Part shown: piece after piece, positions 26,501-37,300 of the stretch | Position numbering within the stretch: the stretch's first letter is position 1 | Layout: each line of letters begins with the position of its first letter | Source of the DNA: Phoronis australis | Taxonomy: Eukaryota > Phoronida > Phoronidae | Assembly: GCA_002633005.1 (NCBI GenBank) | Contig: NMRA01000129.1 | Location: 496,627 to 560,626 of the forward strand | Length of the DNA: 64,000 nt | Direction of reading: 5' to 3' | Notes under the pieces: generated by a model | Database searches by the model: none | What the model was told of the DNA's origin: nothing | What the model saw: only the letters and a program-made list of their open reading frames with translations | Translations under genes and position numbers: made by a program

Positions 26501-26732
26501 GAGCTTGCGACGCACGTATCATTTATCCATTATTCGGGACATATGGCGATCATAAATGAAAATGCTTCCGACGCCACTGGGAAGCACCACTTACTGGTTC
26601 CCATCGCAAATTAATAATTGTTGGTCAAACTACATAACGGCTAAGAGGACTCAAGCCCGGTCGAAGACGTAAACGGAACACGCCGGATATTCTCTCCAAC
26701 CAAAAACATTCCTTGCTCCAACTTCAGCCTCC
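23559..26732. other. Intergenic AT-rich region
   Basis: A short TG repeat near 23597 and long T-rich stretches. Segments near 24470-24620 and 25700-25800 share phrases such as GTTTCATCAA and TTTCATCTCC, so an old duplicated repeat is possible. No gene supported. Confidence 0.4.
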
Positions 26733-26853
26733 CGTTCAGTAACTCTAGGACCTAGCTTAAAAGCGAGATATTGCCGTGTATTTTAAATAAGAGCACGTGA
26801 CCTTGACTAGCTTTTGGCTAGGTCCTAGCGTAGGTCCTAGCGTCTACTGAACG
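26733..26853. mobile_element. Small foldback element in the CREBZF upstream region
   Basis: A 121-bp inverted structure: CGTTCAGTAACTCTAGGACC at the left mirrors GGTCCTAGCGTCTACTGAACG at the right, with GGTCCTAGC duplicated in the right arm. Inner arms (TAGCTTAAAAGC / GCTTTTGGCTA) also pair. The loop holds a CACGTG E-box at 26793. It ends about 185 bp before the CREBZF ATG, so it lies in the probable promoter or 5' UTR. Confidence 0.6.
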
Positions 26854-27038
26854 CACGCCAGGTTACGGAAATATCCGAGGTGTTTCGAATAGGCCGGAAT
26901 CATCCGAAAAAACGTATGTCATGCGTTCGACCTCCATCTTGGCCTTGCGCTAGGTTTGGTTGTTAGTTTTCTGGTTAACCGGGGCTGTTTTCGGCGAACG
27001 TCGAGTAAATTTGGGACTGAATTTAGTAAGCTATAATT

Positions 27039-27956
27039 ATGTTTCGACCAGAGCATCTAAATCTCTTTGATGATGAAAGCGACGATTGTTTTGGACTGAG
27101 TCCGCCACACGATGGAAGCGAGTTTCAGCTTTTCCCTGATTTGAACGATGATGTCGTTGATGTCGATAAGCACGCGAACAAGGAGGCGCTCGGAACGAGT
27201 GCCAGTGAGAATGAAAATAAGAAAGTTATTGATAAATTACAGGTTGACTCGAAGAAGGTCATAAAACTGCGCATGAATCCCGTGCAAGAACGCGAGTTAG
27301 TAACCTTCTTGTCTCAGAAAACAAAGGCCGGAGAAACGCCGTGCGTACAGCTTATTCAACATGTTCCAGGACTGACGGGAGCCACACCTGTCGTCAACGA
27401 ACCCAACAAAACTGCTTCTGTAAATTCCAAGCTGTTTTCAAGATGGAACAATGATGGTCCCTGTTTGTCTAAATCAGCACTTTCAGCTCGCGAGAATCGA
27501 TTGAAGAAGAAACGTTATATGGAAGGTTTGGAACAGTCTGTCAAAGATCTATTTGATGAAAATAAACATCTTAAGGAACAAAATGAAACCAAGGATAAGG
27601 CAATTCAAGTGCTAATGAATGAAGTGAAATATTTGAGAGGAATTTTGGCCAATGACAGTGCCCTCTCATCTTTACTGCAGAACATAAGTAAAACTCCAGG
27701 ACTAAAATTCACGTCCGATATCTTGAGTCCAACCCCTCCAAAGTCCAGCATCCTTGCTAAAAAGCGTCCACTGAATGACAAATCACCTTTCTTGTCTAGT
27801 AGTGCACACATGCAGGCAAAGAAGTCAAAAGTATTGGCTAATGATGAATCTTCAGATGACAACGCTGGTATTTGTCTTCATGTTTCTAAGGGAAACGTGT
27901 CTTTTGAGTTGTGTGCATCCTGCAGTAAAAATGCTCAGGAAGATGACAAACCTTGA
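27039..27956 (+). CDS. CREBZF: bZIP transcription factor, CREBZF (Zhangfei) homolog
   Basis: A single uninterrupted frame of 305 codons. Residues 145-160 form the basic region (KSALSARENRLKKKRY), followed by a zipper with heptad leucines at 164, 171, 178, 192 and 199 and the CREBZF-like tail YLRGILANDSALSSLL. Human CREBZF reads very similarly (RLKKK, YLRAVLAN, LARLL). The last 30 residues (CLHVSKGNVSFELCASC) also match the conserved C-terminus of vertebrate CREBZF, which supports orthology over generic bZIP membership. The N-terminus is acidic (DDESDD, DLNDDVVDVD), suited to an activation or cofactor-binding region. LSSLL at 209-213 is an LxxLL motif. CREBZF proteins are nuclear, bind HCF-1 and ATF4-class partners and modulate stress responses. 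The gene is convergent with VWA8. Confidence 0.88.
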   Translation: MFRPEHLNLFDDESDDCFGLSPPHDGSEFQLFPDLNDDVVDVDKHANKEALGTSASENENKKVIDKLQVDSKKVIKLRMNPVQERELVTFLSQKTKAGETPCVQLIQHVPGLTGATPVVNEPNKTASVNSKLFSRWNNDGPCLSKSALSARENRLKKKRYMEGLEQSVKDLFDENKHLKEQNETKDKAIQVLMNEVKYLRGILANDSALSSLLQNISKTPGLKFTSDILSPTPPKSSILAKKRPLNDKSPFLSSSAHMQAKKSKVLANDESSDDNAGICLHVSKGNVSFELCASCSKNAQEDDKP

Positions 27957-28290
27957 AATGGTTGAAGCTGGTGTTCATAAAAGACTGAAGTCACGTGTGC
28001 TGCGTGCGACTTGAAGTTTCTACCAAGTTCTAAGTGTTGGAAGACAGCAACTGTTCTTCAGCTTGAAATGGTTCATTGTCGATGCTGGTGTTCACATAAG
28101 ACTGGATCTCGTATATTGCCCCTGACTTGAGAAGTCTGCGAAGTATTTCAAGACGGCAACTATACTTCAGTATTGGTCCGGTCCAAAATGTTTTGTTGCA
28201 ATGCTGGTGTTCACACTTGTCTGGGTTGCGTGCATTGTCCCTGAATTGAGAAGTTCGCTAAGTATTCAAGGCAATAACTGTATGTGCTCC
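27952..28290 (+). repeat. Three-copy ~118-bp tandem repeat in the CREBZF 3' UTR
   Basis: GCTGGTGTTCA begins at 27967, 28084 and 28203. Each copy continues with AAGACTG..., TTGAGAAGT, AAGTATT...CAAG and GGCAACT, diverged but colinear. The phrase CTTGAAATGGTT in copy 1 includes the TGA stop and recurs at 28063, so the repeat unit reaches into the stop codon. Confidence 0.75.
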
Positions 28291-30428
28291 TGTGTTGTGA
28301 TAATTATTACAAGACATGTAACTGATACCAATATGTGTTGAATCGAACTATTTTTAGTTGTGATTTTAACTTAAGTGTAATTATAATTGTAACAAAGGTT
28401 TGAAAGTTACGAGGCGCTTTATGACATTTTGGCCGAGGGAGGGCTTTTGGTTGGGACAGTGTGAGCCTTATTCCCTTTCACACCTTTGATTGATTACGGT
28501 ACAGTTTGTATAGCATCGTCACAGTACACGAATTCTAAACAAATGTCATCTGTTTTTCATAGGTGCAGAGTTGGATGACGTGTCAAGGTTGAGACACATT
28601 GGTAACTTGTACGGTGGAGTATAAAAGACCATTTGGTCTGTATCAATTTATATTACTCTTAAAATCAAAATTCTCATTCATGTGTTTAGTTATGTAAAAC
28701 CTGGTAAAAGGCCATGGCCTTACATTCGAGTGTGGCCTTGTACTCAAGGTTGTGGTTGCATTCTCATGCGGCCTGAACAAAGCATTAGTTGGAATTTAAA
28801 ATCCAGACATGCTGTATTGTTTGTTATTTATTCACTATTTTTCATGGAATGGTTTTAACCAGCGAATAGTTCATTTAGCATTGACAGTTATTAACATTTT
28901 AGTTGTGGCTGAAAAACCAGAAAAATTAGGACTTGTGTTGTATCTGTGGAAAAGTATGGCCTTAAATTTGAATTAAAGGCCGTACTGTTAAGTGTTTCCA
29001 AAAATGTATTTCGCTTATTAGGCGGTGACCTTTCATATACCAGGTTTTACAATAAGCCCTTGTGGGAACTATTGCCAGCTAAGTGGATCAGCTGGAACTT
29101 CTGCAGCCACATTTGTTTATTGTGGTGCTGACAAACTTGAAACTTTCATGCAATGATCTTCCTTCATCCAAAAATTCTTTAAAATCCTGCACTCGCAAAC
29201 CTCAGACAATACAACTGCTTGACAAATCACCAGTAATACAGCTGTATTTTGTCAATTGTCTTCGCTTTTCCAAACCCGGCATTTGTCTGTTAATGATGAG
29301 ACAGTGTTAACTGGACCACTTGAACATTGCATGAGAGGTCGAATGTAGAACTTTCTTAACTGTATGCTAATCGGTATTTTTCTTTTTTACAGGAGAAGAG
29401 TGTTGTTTATGAGAAGCGATCTCTATTCATAAACAATCTGTTTCTGCATATGATAAATGGTAAGGTATTGTTTGTACCATTTCATCACAAAATTTTTTTA
29501 TCTGTAAACAAAAATAAGTTGCTGAATAGTGGTGTGTTTTTGCCAATTATTAGCAGAAATGACATGTTCATGCTGAGCTCAGTTTGCTACTGGCAATTTA
29601 TTTTCTGAAGTTTCCTATACTGGGCTTGGAATTTTCCTCTTAAGAGGATTTCCTTTTTTGGTTTTGATTTTCGCTTATACCAGTTTCTTCTTTTTTTGTT
29701 TATTTTTTACGATTTTGACTTTATTCATGCAAAAACATGTATTTCACTTTAATTTTACAACACAAATGTTTCTATCAGACAACCTTTTTGCGGATATGTC
29801 AGCTGGAAAATTTTCCTCTTTTTGTCTTTGGTCATTCCAAGCCCTGCTATAGAAAAAGCTTTTTCAAATGTAATTAGTAGTGGTTTTATTTGGAAGTGCA
29901 AACAATGTTGAAAGATTTTGCCTACAATGTTACACATGTACTATTAAGTGAGCCAGTTTGCTGTATCCAGTTAATAGCTGAGTGCATTGTTACTTTTAAG
30001 CTTGGCTGCAAGCCCGAGTGGTCTGGGGCTGATGCCACGTGGAAGTTGTGCTATGTATCAGAGACAGGAGGTTGGTCTTAGTGGACCAGAATGTTATTGT
30101 AAGTATATTGCCAAGTGGGAGCTGGAAGGTTATACAAGTGATTGGTGAATACTGGAGGTACCAGAACACCTTGTTCAAGTATGGAGTACAAGATTTCCTG
30201 GGTTACAAAATTATGTTAAGCGTATGGTGTAGTGAGTTGTAAAAAATTAATGAATCGTGCTCCTTTATTAAAAGTCTGTTTTTATTCCCTGTAACAAGAT
30301 TGTACAGGTTGAAGCTTCTTTTCTGATGATCGGGGAGGGAAACGGTTTATCTGTTAATGGTCTTCAGAAGAGGGTTTCGCCTCCTATTATGACTTGTAAT
30401 GAGCGTACAAACTGTTTTGTACTTGTAA
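28291..30428 (+). other. Probable long CREBZF 3' UTR or downstream region
   Basis: No coding signal. The first good AATAAA on this strand after the stop codon is at 30429, so the region may be transcribed 3' UTR (or contain an intron). Confidence 0.4.
29630..29852. repeat. Diverged direct repeat, copy 1
   Basis: Shares with 30989-31210 an ordered set of phrases: GAGGATTTCC, GCAAAAACAT, TTTAATTTTACAA/TTAAATTTTACAA, TTTCTATCA and GGTCATTCCAAGC. Confidence 0.7.
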
Positions 30429-30434
30429 AATAAA
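30429..30434 (+). promoter_or_regulatory. Candidate polyadenylation signal for CREBZF
   Basis: AATAAA followed about 20 bp later by a T/GT-rich stretch (CTTTTTTGTTCAGTTGTT). It is the first strong candidate downstream of the CREBZF stop on the plus strand. Confidence 0.4.
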
Positions 30435-30988
30435 CATGTATTTTGCTTAAACGTCTTTTTTGTTCAGTTGTTAACTCCTTGTCGTGCTACTTTGTCGCAG
30501 CAGTCAGGGTACTACTCAAAGCGAATAGATCTGCTGACAGTAGGTTATAAAAACTTAGTAGCATTTCTTGTCGAATTTCGGCTAAATTTCGAAGCTCAAT
30601 TTTATCTGATTTTCAAATGATGTACTGTAAAGCTCGTGTTAGTCTGGTTCAACCGAAGTGAGATTTCATCCGAGTTTAATATCTGGTGGACCGAGTGAAC
30701 AGCCTATGTTATCCACTGCAATAAATCGCCTCAAAAGATGCCCACTTAAACAGATCATCATGTGCATTGCTGGAAGTGTATGATACAAGTGACTTTGCTT
30801 AACTCGTCACCCTAGGGACCATGAAAAAAGTGACTACTTATTCGAGCGATATACATGTACTTGCATAGCGATTATGGCCAGTTAAATCAATTTCCACATC
30901 TCGATTTGTGACGATAATGTGTAATTTGGCGAGTTAAGATAAAGGATGTTTTCGTCATGATTTATATTTGAAATCTAATTTACGGGTT

Positions 30989-31210
30989 AAAAGTTTCCTC
31001 TTTTTAGTTTTGAGAGGATTTCCTCTTTTTTAGTTTCAATTACTTCTTATTTGATTTCCTGTTTCCTCTTCATCTCTTTTTATCATTGTTTTGACTTTTT
31101 TTCACGCAAAAACATTTATTTGAGTTAAATTTTACAAAACAATATTTCTATCACACAAGCCTATGTGTGGAACGATACTTCACGTGGTCATTCCAAGCTG
31201 TGCTACTTTC
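30989..31210. repeat. Diverged direct repeat, copy 2
   Basis: Second copy of the segment at 29630-29852, 1.36 kb away in the same orientation. The ends are not sharply defined. Confidence 0.7.
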
Positions 31211-34200
31211 ATTATACAATAAGTTGTTTTTGCCATGGGTATCGGTAAATGTTGAATAAAAACAACTACCATAAAATCACGCAGTTGCAGTGTTGTGAAG
31301 GTAGTTATTGCCGAGAAGAGTTGAACCTTTAAAACCTTTTATAGAAGTGAAGTCTGACTTTGATTGACAGCTCTTTGTACCTTTCTTGTTAGGAGCAGCT
31401 CTGCTTTGCATGCACTCTAGCTGTGTTGATCATACTTATGGGAAATACGCATGGCAGAAAAGTCCATTGGTAGCAGCTTATGCATAAGAATTTACAACTA
31501 AATGTCAGGACAGATTTCACATTTGAGCGACAAGTTGATCAAAAACTGCAATTTTTTACATGTAAGTGAATGGTCATGTAATTGGGACCAAGAAAACATT
31601 CGTCTTTGCAGACTGATGATTTGTGTGAAGTCGCTTGGATCAGTGCACACACAGAACATATCCTATTACTATTCTTCCAACATTTATGCATGCACTTACT
31701 TTCATGACTTATCTGATGTAGAAAAAAATCAACCCTATTGGGAATGCCTAGTGTCGTTAATGTGGATCTAGACTACATGTGCTGTTGACTGCTATGCTGT
31801 CTTGGGCTAAAATTTGTCTTGTGTTGGGGCATTTTGGAAGAAGTGGACTTTGGCTAAAGTGAGGAAATTTATGTCGAGTTTTGCAAAAATCCAATTTGAG
31901 CACTAAAACTTAAATGTAGGGCAAAAACAGCTATACCACAGAACTTCGCCCAAGTTGAGCATAAAACAAACTTGTGTGTATCCGACTCGTGTAATATCAG
32001 GGCTGGGGTCTAATCATTGTGCTCTAAATCTATTTTCCATTGCCATTCTACTTTGTGCAAACTCTGGATAAATGTCAGTCTTATTTTGAGCTGAGTGCAT
32101 TGTTGTGAACTTGGATGGTTGTTAAATTGTACTTCGTTCTCGACCCCAACAGTAATGCTATAAGTTGGAGTGTGAACTCAAAATCTTGAGTTTTTACGTA
32201 GAGTTTGTAGGTCGAACCTTGGAGTCACCAAAAGAGAACTTCGACTGCAAGTTCATGTGCCTCAACAATGAGCTCCAACACAGAATAATCAACATTTCAA
32301 TAGAGTTCATTCAAAAGTATGTATGATGGAAAATTGCAAAACTAATTTCGAGAACAAATATAAGACCTGGGCAATGATAGCGGTGTACATTTAGGTGACG
32401 TATGTATTAGCTCGATTGAATTGAGCAACCCAATAAGCTTTATGGGTGATGTATTGTGAGCTCAGTCATGCATTTTGATTCACCGTAATGTACAATAATG
32501 TTTACCGTTTTTAAAAACTATCAAAGTCACCTCCAGATATCAGAGTTTTTAAATTGGAAAATAGTTACATGAAAAGCAAATTTAATTCAATGATTAGAAT
32601 TCACAGTGCTAGTGATAAGACTTGGAGCATTAGCTGTAAAAGTCTCAAACAACAGTCACGATATCAGTTAACCCAGTCTGCAATTTGAGTCTGCTGTGGA
32701 CCTGCCTGCAATCAAACAAACTTTCACTCTGAACATGGTCTCTAACGGTTGATCATTTTAAAGTGACAATCGGCAAGAAAAAGAATTTTTGAGGTCACCT
32801 CCAAGATAGATTCGAACCAAACACCTCAGTGGTCACAGTCCATAGCTTTTGTAGCGGAGAGGATCCTTAACCCCATTAGGCAAGCATTTTAAGCAATCAA
32901 TAAAATCACCAGCAAATGGCAACCAACTGCAGCAATTTGACTTTATGTAATGCAATCACAAAAGCATTATGGTCAAAGCTTTTAACTTCAAGAAATCTCG
33001 TGCAACAGTAAACCAAAATGATAATTTTTGTCCCTAAATCCAATTGTTTCTCTTTAACTCCAGATACTGCTCATCACCCATAATTTGAGGCCAATTTTAC
33101 TGTGGCAGAAGATGGTGTACAAAACTTTCGCAGCGCAACTTTAATTGATGGTCCTTGTTTTAACATGAAATACTGCCACCACTTTCCATTCCCATACATT
33201 TAACAATGCGTGCACTACTTGTCTGGTTTTGTCTTTGGTGTCTGTTACCGAGTAGGAAATATTGTTGGTACACAAACATTTTTCAACAACAAAGAGCTCA
33301 AATTTTGTTCTGTGATGAAAATTTGGCAGCTATATGTTTATTGTGAACTAGAGTGGTTTTCTGTTATCTTGAAAATCCCCAGTGCTGCTCATAATAGCTG
33401 ATGAGGAACTCTAGTCAGTTTAATTAATTTATTATCTGACAGAACTGCACTCTCACTGTGTATGAGTTAATAAATTAAAACTAAATCATTTATAAATAGA
33501 ATTGACTAAAATGCATAGGATAGGCCCATCCTTACTTGAACTCTCCTTTCTCATGGAGGTCGAAAAATACATTGCGTCACTGACCTACTTTTCTAAATGT
33601 AAAACACTCCTGAGTTGATTAACAAGGGAAGCATATCCAGTACTCACAGTTCCCTTTTTGCCAATTTCTTGGTGTGGACACTGCATCTCAAATAATGCAA
33701 TAATACAAGTTTGTCTTGAATTACAATGTTATGATTGGTTACATTATACTGGATTAGAATATATGAGATGGACAAGTACAGTTACATGTGAAGAAGAAGG
33801 CCAAGTGGCTGTCACATGTGTTGCATTATGGGTAAATACTGTGAAATGAGAGTGGAGCTGTGGTATTTCAGGAGAGACTATCTGGCGATGGCTGTAGTCT
33901 AAATGAGGAACAAGCTTTTGCCAGGGTCTCACAGTTGCGGCTTTCAAGTGTAACATTGACCATGGAATACAACAATTGGTGTAAGGCACAGCTGTGCTTC
34001 CAGAAATCGCCAAACATTTTTAGCTTATGTGTTGATTGTTCCATTCCACTACTTGTAAGACTCATCTTGAAATGCATCGGTATATGGTAAGGCAGATAAA
34101 TTCTTGGAACAACAGCTGGGCTGCATTAGGTGGCGTGTATGACCCAGTGGCTGGGCACCAACAGTTGCATGGGCACGATAACATTCCTCGGAGTTTGGGA

Positions 34201-34383
34201 AATTCTTGCTATGGAGACTGGGATTGTGCAAGCCAACTCAGCTGGTGTTGGTATTCTTGACATACGAGAAGCACCACTTAAATTCCAGATGGGGCTGTGG
34301 TAGAAAAACTTGATGCCCCAGTAGACACCATCAGTAGCGTGAACACATTCACATGTGATCAGATGTATAAGGGTGACTCCACA
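31211..34383. other. Intergenic region between convergent genes, including the VWA8 3' UTR
   Basis: No exon supported on either strand. The right part should contain the VWA8 3' UTR on the minus strand. Confidence 0.4.
33428..33433 (-). promoter_or_regulatory. Possible polyadenylation signal for VWA8
   Basis: AATAAA on the minus strand, about 950 bp downstream of the VWA8 stop. It is a single-motif call only. Confidence 0.25.
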
Positions 34384-37300
34384 TCACCTGGCTGACAACA
34401 TTGTAGATGTAAAAATCTGTTGCAGAATCTGAGGTATGTTCTTCGTGTCCATACATACAAAGGCACGTCCAGATGGTAGCTGTTTCGTTAATCTAAAAAT
34501 AAAAGCCACGGTATAACGATATAACAAAAGTAGGCTTAAAATAATACAACATTCCGAACTCCCCCAAGCTATGCCGAAGTTTGGCTTGATGCGCACAACC
34601 AATTTATCTGATCGAGACATCCTTAAAAGCATCAATGATGCAAATTTTTGCTTCCAAAACATCCAGATCTTGCTTATCTTTGAGCTACGGACAGTTTCAG
34701 CGACACTGCCTTATTTTGATAGTAAAATACCTGTAGTCTTGTTATGGCTGGGAGGGGTGGACCGCAGTTGATATAAAAATGTATGGGTGCTTGAAAAAAA
34801 TTCAAATTCTGGATGGTCCTTGAAAGAATTTCAAAATTATGGGTCATGGGTTGGAGAAATAAAAGAAAAAAATGGGCTGTAAGTAGAAAACGAAAGTGCC
34901 TTCCCCCCTCCCATACATTTTTTTAAAGAATTTATCATCATTTATAAAACAGTACAAAAACAAACAAACAAATAAGCACATCCATTCATTCACGCATGCA
35001 CACCTCAGGAAAGACCATTCTCGTATCTCGTTTAAAGTAAATAACTTCTACGTGTAGTTAACGTGAAAGAAATTTTCGCAGAGAAGCTGTCATATACAAA
35101 GTTTTTGTATGCAATTAATTTTTCAACATTGTAGTACTCCTTAAGTATATGTAATAAACCTGTGAAAATTAGGGATATTTTTGTGACATCTCTCCTTGTA
35201 AATGTACTGTTTGGCTATTAGAAGCAAAATGTTAAAAAGAGTATCATACATTTTTTGCTGGAACAGCCCTTATTAGATTTTTATCTGACTCTAATGCAAG
35301 TCCAATGTCTGAATCGACCTTTTGAGTAAACAACCACCACTTGATTTTTGATTTCCCCAATTTAAGTGCCCTGGGCTTTAAAACTGGAAGAGTATGGTAG
35401 TCTTGGTAACTAGGCAAACCAGTGATGAGTGCTCCAAGAAGAGTTAGAACATTTGCAGCAATCGAACTACAATGAGTCATCTGGGGACCTTTACACAAAA
35501 TAATCCTACATAGACACCGTCACTGGTTGAGACTGGGCAACTCAACCGTTTGTGAACCTCCAAAATTTGCAGGCATTGTAGTTAATTACGTTGCCTCAGG
35601 CTACTCATGCTATCATTAAAGATAATTAGTCCCATCATAAACACACTAGGGGCGACAATAGTATTTTTAAATTTTCATTTTGAAAGTTTTTAAGTGACAT
35701 ATTTGAACAGTTCGTGAAAAGTACATGTGATTAAGTTTTTTAATTTTGAAAACCCTACAAGAAATGTTGCTTTAACAACCTAAAACGTTTGTATAATGTC
35801 ACATAATGTTCCGCATTAATTCTGTTGCGTGTGCAATATAATTGGTGTGCAACATAATTGGTGTGCAATATAATTGGGCCAATTACCAAATCACCACACA
35901 AAGTTGGATTTTGAGGTAACCAAGGTGTCGTACAATTCTTGGCATGCCATGAATTGCCTTTCTACATCTTGCACACAGCACAGTTGCCTTGGGACTTTTC
36001 GCATGTATAGTTGTCAGAGAACTTGCATTACAAACCAGATTTGTAACTGGGTTTGACTGAAAAGTTAGGGTTGAGAAACAATCGAGTGACTGGACCCCCA
36101 AATACAATGGTGTTAATGAGGGCCAAGTAATGCAAGTGTAAAGAAACTGGCATTAGTGGTTCTGGTCAGAGCCCGATTCATTATGAAACCTCTGCCTCAC
36201 TGTTTAAGAAAAAAATACACATTTTGTAGATTTTTTTAAAAGCTACACAAAAAATACAATTTCAACGAATTGTCTTGGCAACTGGACAGTCACCTCTTTC
36301 ATGACCTTGACTTTGTTTTGACTCACCGCAGTTTCCTTCCCCCAATAATACAACTGCTGCAACAACAATTATGAGCTCAACACAACTTATAAATACCTAT
36401 GGGCCTCATCTCCAAGTGAGCCAATGAAGATGGCAAACGTGTTGACTTCCTCATCTGAAGTAAGAATGTCTGCGAATCTACGAGGTGATATCCCATAGCG
36501 ATGGAGGTTGGCATCACTGAGCACTATAACGAATCTTTCATCAGCTTCCTCTTTGGTTATGGTTTTGATGGCATCTTGCGTTGCCTCCAAGGTATAGTCT
36601 CCACTCAGACAGAACTGGGAGTGAGCGTGCATGGTCTGGTGAAAATTAGCAAATACAAAATTTCATAAAACAATCTCCATGTTGCAATGTCACTTAATAT
36701 TTTTAAAGTTGTAGGACCAATCAAATATACACGACATCAAAAGGGTTATCAAGTTGAAATCCTTCAACTTGTTTGCATAATGAAAGCTTCCCACTAGATA
36801 AAATATAATTTCTTTGTTTCAGGACAAGTTTTTCAGTCATATTTGTCAATGCTCACAATTTTTTCTCAAAATAGTGTCTATTGATGGCAATGGTTCTAAA
36901 CTTGAACATGGTTGAGCATCAATGTGGTGCTAGGAATCTTTCTTGGAAAAATAACACAAATTTCACTTGTCTCCCTTATTGTGTCCTAAAATGATGAAGA
37001 TTATACCACACATAATGTTGAAATATATTTATTCTAAGCGTGGGAGTAATCAAATTGACATCCTCATGTTGATTAAGGTCATTTTCTTCAAACTGAAAGA
37101 CTTAAAAGAACCAATAGCTTGCATATAGGAGTATTCCTGGGCTTTAAATGTGCGTGTTAACACTTTGCTGTAACCCTAATCTTAACAGTTCACATATCTA
37201 GGACTTCACATTAAGGCCATTAATAAGAACCTCTCAGTTACTTATGCCTCCTAGTTTCATATACGGAGGTTGTGACACTGAACGTGAGCCTTACACTCTG

